From: an uncultured Alphaproteobacteria bacterium
GTDB lineage: Bacteria; Pseudomonadota; Alphaproteobacteria; UBA7887
Length of the DNA: 13,724 nt
NCBI GenBank assembly: GCA_913044255.1
Contig: CAJWOI010000035.1
Coordinates: forward strand, 1 to 13,724
Direction of reading: 5' to 3'
Shown: positions 7,979-13,724 of the stretch, piece by piece
Layout: each line of letters opens with the position of its first letter
Numbering within the stretch: the stretch's first letter is position 1
Notes under the pieces: model-generated
What the model was told of the DNA's origin: nothing
What the model saw: only the letters and a program-made list of their open reading frames with translations
The model's database searches: none
Translations under genes and position numbers: made by a program

Positions 7979-10281
7979 CCTGGAGAAGCCGTTGCTGGAG
8001 CTGGAGCGCCGCTTGGTCCACGTGATATTTCGGGCATTGCATTTTTCGCTTTTTTTGCCGCCGTTACCAACGGTGGACAAGCGTGTTCATCGTAATACAC
8101 TACCTGGCAATCCAAGCAGTAGAAGCACTCGGTCATATTTATCGCCCCTGTTGGCCCAATTGCTGAAATGGGACATTTTCGTTCACACAAATGACACGGG
8201 CTCCCACATTCGGCACGGCGCTTTAACGGAGTTAACATCCGGAGTTTGCCAGCGATTGCCATTGCGGCGCCGAGAGGACAGAAAAACCGGCAGAAGAAAC
8301 GTTCGATTATTAGGCCGGCCGACAAAAGTGTCAGGGCGTAGATTACGTACGGCCAGTCGCGGGCGAATTTTAGCGAAATCGCTGTTTTGAATGGCTCAAC
8401 TTCAGAGGCGAAGCTGGCTGCGGTCATGGAGTAGAAGGACAAGCCCACTAAAACGATCAAGATTCCGTATTTCAAGGGCCATAAATAAGTGTGAGTCTTT
8501 GGGGAAAGTTGCAACTGCGGTAATCGGCATGCTTGGGCAATTTTTGCTAGTAGCTCCTGCATAGCCCCGAACGGACACAGCCAGCCACAGAAAATACCGC
8601 GTCCCCAAATAAAGAAAGTCACCAGTACGTAAGCCATTAGTACGATGATGAGCGGATCAGATAGAACCACGTCTGGGTTAAAGGACCCGAAGGGAGCCTG
8701 AATCCAGGTAATAATATTTATTATGGTTACTTGGGCTCCAACGACCCATCCTAGCCAAACTAGAGTGAACAACATGAACGCATTTCGTAGCCAGAAGTAG
8801 AATGTGGGCCGCCGAGTTATCGATTCCATAAACACTAAAATGGCGGTTAGAGATGCAAGGGATAGGAGTAAAATGACGATGTTAACGGCTTGCACTTCCC
8901 AGGCGCGTATCCAAACTGGTTTGTTTTCTGACGCCATGACGTCAAGGCCCGTCGGTTCCAGGACATATTGTGGCTGCAACTGGTAAGGCAGTGAAAATAC
9001 GACCGTATTCCCGTCTTCGGTTTCGAATGGGAACTCTAGTTTCCACGGCTTGAGTGGGTCTGCCCCCTCTGAAGCCGGCAACCATAAAAGCCCTATTTCC
9101 GAAAATATGGGCTTGTCTTTTCCGTGTAAGAATCCGAAATAACGGAACCGGTCTTTTGTTAAGTTAAACGTTTTGTTCCCTTGGATGAGGCGGAAGCGTT
9201 CGAACGGGCCAGTTGTAGTTTCGTGCATATCGTGTAGCTCATAGGAACCTTTGGACATCATTAAGAGCACGAGATCTTCCGCAGCGCGTCCGCTAATGAA
9301 CAGGTTGTATGCTTGATCCCCCATAATGTTGCGGCCAATAGACGGTGGCGTTACTGGCGCCACAAAGAGGTCGATAAAAGATTTTTCACCCGTGCCTTGT
9401 TCTACTGCTTCGTGTCTTGTCTCTCGCCTATACCTCGGGGCAACGGCCTCTTGGACGAGTCGCAGGCTTTCCCCGACCTCTTTATGGGTGGAGAGTTCTA
9501 TCCCTTGGGCCATTGCCTCTGCGGCCTTAACTTTCAAGTGGCCAACTGAACCATCCTCTACCAGGTTTTCCCACTGGTTTTTACGGAAAAACGTCATATC
9601 AACCGCGGGTTTGTCGTTCAGCCTTAAGCCATGGGCTCTCGCTATTAAACGCGCTGAAGTTAGGATGGCTTCGTTAAATAGAACGGCGCTGATAGTCGCT
9701 GCGGCAATCCCGTCCAGCGTTCCAGAAGATCCGGCGGAATCATCAGATTGCCCGCTTATGTAAGAAATTTTTGTAAGGCTGACCCGCCAAGGTCGACGAA
9801 TATCGACGCCCGTATATTGATTGGTAAAATGATTTAAACCATCAAGTAGCAGGATGTCGATGATTGGTTCGCTGTGATCGAGCAATTTGGCGCCAGTGAT
9901 GTTTCCATCGAGCGCAAGGCCCACCGCAATTTTAAAAGGCAGTGATGCAAATCCCAAAGATGGTACTGCGTCAACGGTAAGGAACATAAATCCCAATAGG
10001 GTCTGGTCCTCAAAGATTTCCACCGCCGGTGGTTCCCCCTCCAACCCAGTAGAGCGAGTGGATGTCGGGAAAAACTCGGTACGCAACTCGTCTGTCAGCC
10101 AGTTCGCAGCAGCCCCGGTGTACCAGGTCGCCATATTCGGCTGAGGAATTTCTTCATCACCGTAAGCTTCTTTGACTGCTTCGCCGGTTTTTACCTGCGG
10201 ATTCTGCGAATCCTGGGACCATGCGATTGATTCGAACGTAAGGAAAAGCAAGAAAAAAGAAATTAAATACTTCAGAAACAT
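7975..10281 (-). CDS. NosR/NirI-family membrane flavin and 4Fe-4S protein
   Basis: Membrane electron-transfer protein with NosR/NirI architecture. Numbered from the ATG at 10281 (768 residues): signal peptide about 1-22 (MFLKYLISFFLLFLTFESIAWS); periplasmic FMN-binding domain with DGIAAATIS (190-198), where Thr196 is the likely covalent FMN site and the usual S-G before A-T is A-A; a long periplasmic stretch to ~455; five hydrophobic segments (about 466-485, 498-520, 543-560, 602-622, 642-662); motifs CGWLCP (565-570) and CRFFCP (664-669) at membrane ends; then two ferredoxin-like clusters (Cys692, 696, 699, 703 and 719, 722, 725, 735). The frame opens at 10371, but the signal peptide fits the Met at 10281. 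NosR supplies electrons for nitrous oxide reduction; no nosZDFYL is present here, so it may serve another periplasmic reductase or oxidase. It is followed by a coupled rhodanese gene. Start certainty is moderate, family certainty high. Confidence 0.88.
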   Translation of the reverse strand: MFLKYLISFFLLFLTFESIAWSQDSQNPQVKTGEAVKEAYGDEEIPQPNMATWYTGAAANWLTDELRTEFFPTSTRSTGLEGEPPAVEIFEDQTLLGFMFLTVDAVPSLGFASLPFKIAVGLALDGNITGAKLLDHSEPIIDILLLDGLNHFTNQYTGVDIRRPWRVSLTKISYISGQSDDSAGSSGTLDGIAAATISAVLFNEAILTSARLIARAHGLRLNDKPAVDMTFFRKNQWENLVEDGSVGHLKVKAAEAMAQGIELSTHKEVGESLRLVQEAVAPRYRRETRHEAVEQGTGEKSFIDLFVAPVTPPSIGRNIMGDQAYNLFISGRAAEDLVLLMMSKGSYELHDMHETTTGPFERFRLIQGNKTFNLTKDRFRYFGFLHGKDKPIFSEIGLLWLPASEGADPLKPWKLEFPFETEDGNTVVFSLPYQLQPQYVLEPTGLDVMASENKPVWIRAWEVQAVNIVILLLSLASLTAILVFMESITRRPTFYFWLRNAFMLFTLVWLGWVVGAQVTIINIITWIQAPFGSFNPDVVLSDPLIIVLMAYVLVTFFIWGRGIFCGWLCPFGAMQELLAKIAQACRLPQLQLSPKTHTYLWPLKYGILIVLVGLSFYSMTAASFASEVEPFKTAISLKFARDWPYVIYALTLLSAGLIIERFFCRFFCPLGAAMAIAGKLRMLTPLKRRAECGSPCHLCERKCPISAIGPTGAINMTECFYCLDCQVVYYDEHACPPLVTAAKKAKNAMPEISRGPSGAPAPATASPG

Positions 10282-10342
10282 GCATTTTAACCAAAATAGT
10301 CTAGTATCCTGGCAAATATTAGAAGAAGTTAGTGGCAGAATC

Positions 10343-10371
10343 ATTTTGGACGGACCGCACTGATACGACAA
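10343..10371 (-). promoter_or_regulatory. Weak sigma-70 promoter candidate for the NosR-like/rhodanese pair
   Basis: Read on the minus strand: TTGTCG (10371-10366), a 17-base spacer, CAAAAT (10348-10343); four of six matches in each box. Transcription would begin near 10335 and give a ~55-base leader before the ATG at 10281, which would exclude the longer starts at 10344 and 10371. Modest evidence only. Confidence 0.35.
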
Positions 10372-10444
10372 AAGGCGGCGACACTAACACGCTTGAGCAC
10401 CCTATTCACCCTGCTTTTTCTCCTCTCATCGGCCTTAATTGGGA

Positions 10445-10473
10445 TTGTCATGGACCAATCAGTCTACTAGAAT
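10445..10473 (+). promoter_or_regulatory. Strong sigma-70 promoter of the amidohydrolase gene
   Basis: TTGTCA (10445-10450), a 17-base spacer, TAGAAT (10468-10473): five of six consensus bases in each box with the ideal spacing. Transcription would start near 10480, leaving a leader of about 110 bases before the ATG at 10592. It lies in the divergent gap of 310 bp (10282-10591), whose remaining leftward part shows only the weak promoter at 10343-10371. Confidence 0.65.
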
Positions 10474-10482
10474 CAACGTTGG

Positions 10483-10531
10483 CCACGGCGGAATGTCCGT
10501 GGTTACACATGAGTGTTTATGTGTCGACACT
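10483..10531 (+). promoter_or_regulatory. Palindrome-rich leader of the amidohydrolase mRNA, possible operator or hairpins
   Basis: Just after the predicted start of transcription come CCACGG-8-CCGTGG (10483-10488 / 10497-10502) and ACACAT-8-ATGTGT (10505-10510 / 10519-10524). The second overlaps the perfect 10-bp palindrome GTGTCGACAC (10521-10530) and the alternative pairing AGTGT/ACACT (10512-10516 / 10527-10531). The last two pairings exclude each other. This could be a repressor site or an RNA switch-like fold; nothing identifies the ligand or regulator. Confidence 0.4.
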
Positions 10532-10591
10532 TGAAACCAAATAGACCGGATGGCCACGCGCGTACGGCTGAAGGTCGAGGGAGGCTAAATC

Positions 10592-12103
10592 ATGTCAACG
10601 TGGCTTAGCGAACGCGAAGAACGATTGGTGGAAGGTGCAGAGGAGCTTGAGTTTCAATCTCCTGTACCAACACAGATCGTGTCAAATGGGGAATATCTTC
10701 CACCTTCCCAAAGTCCGATACAAAAGAAAGTTGAAAGTCGGATTAAAGAGTTAGCCGAGGAGAACAGTAAATTTCTTGGTATGACTCGTCGTGAATATCT
10801 CATGACGAACTGCGGCATGGCTGCAGCGTTTTTGGCAATGAATGAGGTATACGGCGGTGGCGTTTGGCAAGTGGATCCAGCGGAAGCGCGGGATCCGGAG
10901 ATGAGCTTAGAGCGTGCTAATATGCTCGCCGGTCAGTTTATCTTTGATGACCAAACTCACTTCTTGCGTGATGATTTCGCGCACGAAGAAATCACCGGTC
11001 TTGGCGAGTTTGCTGCCGAGCATTGGAATCCGGTGCTTAAGGAAGAAGGTATCAGCTTAACCCGTTATAAGTTCGAGAATTACATTCGCGAACTGTGGTT
11101 TACTGCCGATACCAAGATGGCGCTACTGTCTGGTGCACCGTTTGATGATCCGTCCTGGTATCTTTTGTTCAATGACCAGATCATGGATGCTTGCGCCACA
11201 GTAAACGACTTTGCTGGTGGGCAACGGATGTTGGGTCATGCTGTTATCACTCCTGGCCAGCCTGGCTGGATGGATACAGTTGATGAGGCGATTAGTCGTA
11301 ATGATCCCAATATGTGTTCATGGAAGTCCTACACGATTGGTGATCCACTCGCTCCGTCGAAGTGGCCATGGCGTTTGGATGATGAAAAGTTGCTGTATCC
11401 CTTCTACGAGAAATCGTTGAAGGCTGGCATCAACACAATTTGTGTCCATAAGGGTTTAATGCCGCCAGATTACGAGCAGTCCTTTAAGGGCTTGTGGCAG
11501 TACGCAACTGCGTGGGACCTTGAGAAGGCTGCTACTGATTGGCCGGACATGAACTTCGTCATTTACCACACAGCATTGCGTCCGTTCCTCGAGCTGCCTG
11601 ACCAAGCTTGGTCCGAGTTTGAGGCGACTGGCCGTATTAAGTGGGCGACGGATGTGGTCGAAGCAGCGCAGGCTTCTGGTAACGGCAACATCTACGGTGA
11701 GATTGGCACTTCATTTGCTAACTCAGCAGTGGCGCATCCGAAATTCTCGGCCGCGTTTATTGGTACGCTGGTTGGTGGTCTTGGTGCGGATCACGTTGTC
11801 TATGGTTCGGATACCGTGTGGTATGGTTCGCCGCAATGGCAGATTGAAGCCATGCGCCGTCTCGAGGTTCCGGGCGACATGCAAGATAAGTATGGTTTGC
11901 CGTCACTTGGTGGTCCGAATAGCCTCACCAAACAGGCGATCTTTGGCCTCAATTCGGCACGTCTTTACGACCTTGGCATGACGAACGTTGATAATACGCC
12001 GTTGAACTTCGGTGAAGACAAATTAGCTGAGTTGGGAAGAAACTTCCGTGAACGCGGTGGTGAAAACTCCAACAAACGCTACGGCTTTGTCCGGACTGCT
12101 TAA
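10592..12103 (+). CDS. Amidohydrolase-2 family protein with internal Tat-like motif
   Basis: TIM-barrel metal-dependent hydrolase or decarboxylase of the amidohydrolase-2 (ACMSD-like) type; substrate unknown. The barrel starts near residue 115. Likely metal or active-site residues are His123 (FDDQTHFLRD), His286 (NTICVHKG), His326 (FVIYHTALRP) and Asp407 (VVYGSDTVW). The first strand normally reads D-x-H-x-H, but here the first His is Gln121. Residues 65-83 (TRREYLMTNCGMAAAFLAM) look like a twin-arginine signal but lie behind a 63-residue polar N-terminus. Starting at Met64 (10781) would give an ordinary Tat protein, but no ribosome site precedes it, whereas GAGGGAGG (10577-10584) stands at ideal distance from the ATG at 10592. 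Strong promoter, strong ribosome site and a regular codon set suggest high expression. A terminator follows. Family call is firm, location uncertain, role unknown. Confidence 0.85.
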   Translation: MSTWLSEREERLVEGAEELEFQSPVPTQIVSNGEYLPPSQSPIQKKVESRIKELAEENSKFLGMTRREYLMTNCGMAAAFLAMNEVYGGGVWQVDPAEARDPEMSLERANMLAGQFIFDDQTHFLRDDFAHEEITGLGEFAAEHWNPVLKEEGISLTRYKFENYIRELWFTADTKMALLSGAPFDDPSWYLLFNDQIMDACATVNDFAGGQRMLGHAVITPGQPGWMDTVDEAISRNDPNMCSWKSYTIGDPLAPSKWPWRLDDEKLLYPFYEKSLKAGINTICVHKGLMPPDYEQSFKGLWQYATAWDLEKAATDWPDMNFVIYHTALRPFLELPDQAWSEFEATGRIKWATDVVEAAQASGNGNIYGEIGTSFANSAVAHPKFSAAFIGTLVGGLGADHVVYGSDTVWYGSPQWQIEAMRRLEVPGDMQDKYGLPSLGGPNSLTKQAIFGLNSARLYDLGMTNVDNTPLNFGEDKLAELGRNFRERGGENSNKRYGFVRTA

Positions 12104-12130
12104 TTGAGCGACTGAAACGCGTTAGCGGAA

Positions 12131-12144
12131 CAGTCTAAAGACTG
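12131..12144 (+). repeat. Short perfect hairpin after the amidohydrolase gene
   Basis: CAGTC-TAAA-GACTG, a 5-bp stem with a four-base loop, 28 bases after the stop codon and a few bases before the larger terminator stem. It may add to 3'-end stability of the amidohydrolase message. Confidence 0.35.
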
Positions 12145-12148
12145 AAAT

Positions 12149-12187
12149 GGGGAGGGTCAGGGGCGTTCGTCCCTGGCCTTCTTCCTT
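12149..12187 (+). terminator. Rho-independent terminator of the amidohydrolase gene
   Basis: GGTCAGGG (12155-12162) pairs with CCCTGGCC (12171-12178), with one G-U pair. The stem can grow outward by several more pairs (to about 12149/12184) and inward to a four-base GTTC loop closed by C-G. A pyrimidine-rich tract (TTCTTCCTT) follows. Position about 45-80 bases after the stop codon is typical. It separates the amidohydrolase transcript from the two small secreted-protein genes. Confidence 0.7.
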
Positions 12188-12221
12188 ATTGGGGTGGTGG
12201 TTTGGCTGTGGACGGTGTAAT

Positions 12222-12257
12222 GATGCGAAACGGTATTGGCATTGCTAATATCGCATC
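12222..12257 (+). promoter_or_regulatory. Long bulged hairpin upstream of the first small secreted-protein gene
   Basis: GATGCGA (12222-12228) pairs exactly with TCGCATC (12251-12257). Inside it, TATTGGC (12234-12240) pairs with GCTAATA (12244-12250) with one G-U around an ATT loop. Together they make a 14-bp stem with one five-base bulge (12229-12233) on the left side. It lies about 55 bases before the ATG at 12312. Regulatory RNA element, protein-binding site or processing site are all possible. No clear -35/-10 pair was seen between the terminator and the gene. Confidence 0.4.
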
Positions 12258-12311
12258 TTGAGGACTGAGTGTTTCGTTGAAGCGGCGTAATGTCGCGATA
12301 GGGAGGATGTC

Positions 12312-12842
12312 ATGAAAATTGGTTTAGGTGTAGCTGCAGTTATTGCTTTTCTCGCGGCGTTTGCCTCTGTGCCAGTAACAGCGGCGGAAATATTGACCTT
12401 GGAGGCGAGCTCCGGACGTTTCAAGATTCAGGGCGGATTTTATCCAAACTATTTAGTCTTTCTGAAGGGACTTGACCCATCCACGATTAAAACCGATTGG
12501 GTGGATAAGGAATATTATGCGGTGCTGGATGTACATGAAGGACCAGAAGCCGGTCAAAGTGCAATTATGACTCTAAAAAAATCAAGCGATCGTAGTCCGC
12601 AACCTGAGTGGTGTAAAACCGAGGGCGGTGAAGAGTTTAAGGGAAAGGGCATTACCTGCTTGAAAGGGGCTGAGGGTTTTACCGAGCAGCTTCGATTCAA
12701 GGTAAAGGTAAAATATGCGGATTCAGCCGCCGCTCTGCCTGCGGAGCTGCAGGGTCGAACTTGGGCTGAGTATCCCGTACTGCCGGGCAGAGGAGAAGGT
12801 GAAGAGTTGGGCCCGTTCGAACTACACATCGTTATTGAGTGA
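12312..12842 (+). CDS. Small secreted protein of unknown function, paralogue 1
   Basis: I do not recognise this family. The 176-residue protein has a clear Sec signal peptide (MKIGLGVAAVIAFLAAFASVPVTAA, cleavage near 24/25), giving a mature protein of about 151 residues, so it should be periplasmic or secreted. The body looks like an all-beta fold with alternating hydrophobic residues. It holds two Cys (101 and 116), conserved in the neighbouring copy and likely disulfide-bonded. Its most conserved blocks are the stretch around IKTDWVDKEYYAVLDVHEG (59-77), LKKSSDRSPQPEWCKTEGG (88-106) and GITCLKGAEGF. GGGAGG (12301-12306) gives a strong ribosome site five bases before the ATG. It is about 77% identical to the next gene (my hand count) with a two-residue insertion (GG at 41-42). 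It lies downstream of the amidohydrolase but behind a terminator, with its own structured leader. The mature protein is acidic-to-neutral and has no membrane anchor or lipobox. Confidence 0.85.
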   Translation: MKIGLGVAAVIAFLAAFASVPVTAAEILTLEASSGRFKIQGGFYPNYLVFLKGLDPSTIKTDWVDKEYYAVLDVHEGPEAGQSAIMTLKKSSDRSPQPEWCKTEGGEEFKGKGITCLKGAEGFTEQLRFKVKVKYADSAAALPAELQGRTWAEYPVLPGRGEGEELGPFELHIVIE

Positions 12843-12917
12843 ATCTGCTCAATTATATCGGTCCGCATTGTTGATGTGGGGACAGGTTAATTAGTATGGC
12901 ATCATATCAGGGGCGAT

Positions 12918-12980
12918 GCGCTCTGCGCGGGGACGTCGTCCCTAAGATGTCCAGAGATGTTTTTGGGCGGCAGGTGCCGC
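12918..12980 (+). promoter_or_regulatory. Three compact hairpins in the leader of the second small secreted-protein gene
   Basis: GCGC-TCT-GCGC (12918-12928), GGGAC-GTC-GTCCC (12930-12942) and GCGGC-AGGT-GCCGC (12967-12971 / 12976-12980) follow one another in the 154-bp gap. The last ends four bases before the ribosome site (GAGAGGG, 12985-12991). They could act as a weak terminator for paralogue 1, as mRNA stabilisers, or as a control on translation of paralogue 2. None has a T-tract. Confidence 0.35.
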
Positions 12981-12996
12981 GACTGAGAGGGATGCC

Positions 12997-13521
12997 ATGA
13001 AAATTGGTTTTGGGTTGGCTGTAATTCTTGCGTTTCTTGTCGCATTTACCTCCGTTTCGGTAACGGCAGCTGAGATAATGACGCTTAAGGCTACGGAAGG
13101 TCGTTTTAAAGTTACATTCTATCCAGACTACTTTCTGTTTCTAAAGGGTCTTGATGGATCCAAAATAAAGACCGACTGGGTTGATAAAGAGTATTATGCC
13201 GTACTCGATGTACATGAAGGGCCGGAGAAGGGCCAAAGCGTCATCGTCACGCTGAAAAAATCGAGTGACCGAAGCCCTCAACCTGAATGGTGCAAAACCG
13301 AGGGTGGAGAGGAATTCTCGGGTTTGGGCATTACTTGCTTGAAGGGGGCCGAGGGCTTTACAGACCAGTTACGATTTAAAGTCACTGCGAAGTACGCTGA
13401 CTCTGCCGCTAAGTTACCGGCGGAACTACAGGATCGAGTATGGACGGAATATCCAGAAATGCCTGGCCGACGTGAGTTTGAGATGTTGGGCTCTTTCGAC
13501 ATGCACATCGTTCTGGAATAA
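12997..13521 (+). CDS. Small secreted protein of unknown function, paralogue 2
   Basis: Tandem copy of the preceding gene, 174 residues, family not recognised. The Sec signal peptide (MKIGFGLAVILAFLVAFTSVSVTAA) resembles that of the neighbour. The two Cys are at 99 and 114, the central blocks are unchanged, and the differences cluster in the signal peptide, around residues 30-55 and in the C-terminal 30 residues. The codons are much more diverged than the protein: in one 21-residue block with no amino-acid change, 12 codons differ. The copies are therefore not recent and both appear to be under protein-level selection. The ribosome site GAGAGGG lies five bases before the ATG. The gene may be read with the first copy or alone from the structured gap. 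No clear terminator follows; only a 4-bp stem (13528-13539) was seen. Confidence 0.85.
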   Translation: MKIGFGLAVILAFLVAFTSVSVTAAEIMTLKATEGRFKVTFYPDYFLFLKGLDGSKIKTDWVDKEYYAVLDVHEGPEKGQSVIVTLKKSSDRSPQPEWCKTEGGEEFSGLGITCLKGAEGFTDQLRFKVTAKYADSAAKLPAELQDRVWTEYPEMPGRREFEMLGSFDMHIVLE

Positions 13522-13631
13522 GCAGGCCGGTTTTCACCGTAACAGCGACGTTGGTGTTGAGTTCCACCGGGAATACCCTCTCGATAAATGCCTTCCCATC
13601 CCAAGTGCGGCATCATCAGGCCAAGTAAAAC
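13522..13631. other. Intergenic stretch after paralogue 2
   Basis: No convincing gene, promoter or terminator seen. It contains only a short CGGT-TTTC-ACCG hairpin (13528-13539). If the fragment at 13632-13724 is a gene, this is the space between two convergent genes. Confidence 0.4.
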
Positions 13632-13724
13632 CTAACTAGAGAAGCGGTTTTTTACGCCATTAGGGGAAGTGGTGATCGCTTTTATCCCGGCTACCCTTTG
13701 AACCACATCCTCCACTTGCGAGGG
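13632..13724 (-). CDS. Possible 3' end of a minus-strand gene running off the window
   Basis: A minus-strand frame is open from the right edge to a TAG at 13634-13632, giving 30 residues that include VEDVVQRVAGIKAITTS and NGVKNRFSS. The VxxVxGIKxI pattern recalls the end of a BON-like or similar alpha/beta domain, but it is far too short to name. It may be chance. Confidence 0.3.
   Translation of the reverse strand, partial: PSQVEDVVQRVAGIKAITTSPNGVKNRFSS

Noticed and set aside
9326..9763. 145-residue plus-strand frame inside the NosR-like gene
   Set aside because: Antisense to the NosR-like protein, low complexity, no ribosome site or family signature.
8080..10371. Nitrous oxide reduction (nos) operon
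   Set aside because: The architecture is NosR/NirI-type, but no nosZ, nosD, nosF, nosY or nosL is present, and the following gene is a rhodanese; the function should not be carried over from the family name.
10332..10544. 70-residue plus-strand frame in the divergent gap
   Set aside because: It spans the predicted amidohydrolase promoter and its palindromes, has no ribosome site and no recognisable content.
721..13165. Apparent excess of GGATCC sites (about ten)
   Set aside because: Most fall in frame as Asp-Pro codons (GAT CCN after a G) inside real genes, so protein composition explains them; no spacing pattern or element was seen.

Overview
The window looks like chromosomal DNA from a free-living proteobacterium, most likely a gammaproteobacterium. 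This rests on the DadA-type dehydrogenase, the NosR/NirI-type membrane protein, the SoxYZ-like carrier, ordinary Shine-Dalgarno sites and GC near one half; it is an inference, because no marker gene is present. I saw no tRNA, rRNA, CRISPR array, transposase or phage gene.

Left part (1-5839), central carbon and amino-acid metabolism. A fused E1 alpha/beta 2-oxoacid dehydrogenase runs in from beyond the left edge. It is followed on the same strand by a fused ADP-forming acyl-CoA synthetase. A short reading frame with a better ribosome site than the synthetase overlaps the synthetase start. A D-amino-acid dehydrogenase (DadA family) converges on the pair from the right, with an 8-bp inverted repeat between them.

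Middle part (5840-10591), a periplasmic sulfur/redox block. A secreted fused SoxY-SoxZ-like carrier diverges from dadA. Facing it are two translationally coupled genes on the minus strand: a NosR/NirI-type protein (covalent-FMN domain, five membrane segments, two 4Fe-4S clusters) and an exported two-domain rhodanese that starts inside the NosR-like stop codon (ATGA). No nitrous oxide reductase or quinoprotein dehydrogenase gene is visible, so the electron and sulfur partners are unknown. The block could move sulfane sulfur and electrons across the membrane, but that is inference.

Right part (10445-13724), an apparently well-expressed module. A near-consensus sigma-70 promoter and a palindrome-rich 5' leader precede an amidohydrolase-2 family protein with an odd internal Tat-like motif and a strong ribosome site. 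A convincing terminator follows. Then come two tandem genes for small secreted proteins of unknown function, about three-quarters identical, each with two conserved cysteines and each preceded by its own hairpin-rich leader. The window ends in what may be the 3' end of a minus-strand gene.

The features most worth attention are the unknown paralogue pair with its structured leaders next to the amidohydrolase, and the SoxYZ-like / rhodanese / NosR-like block.
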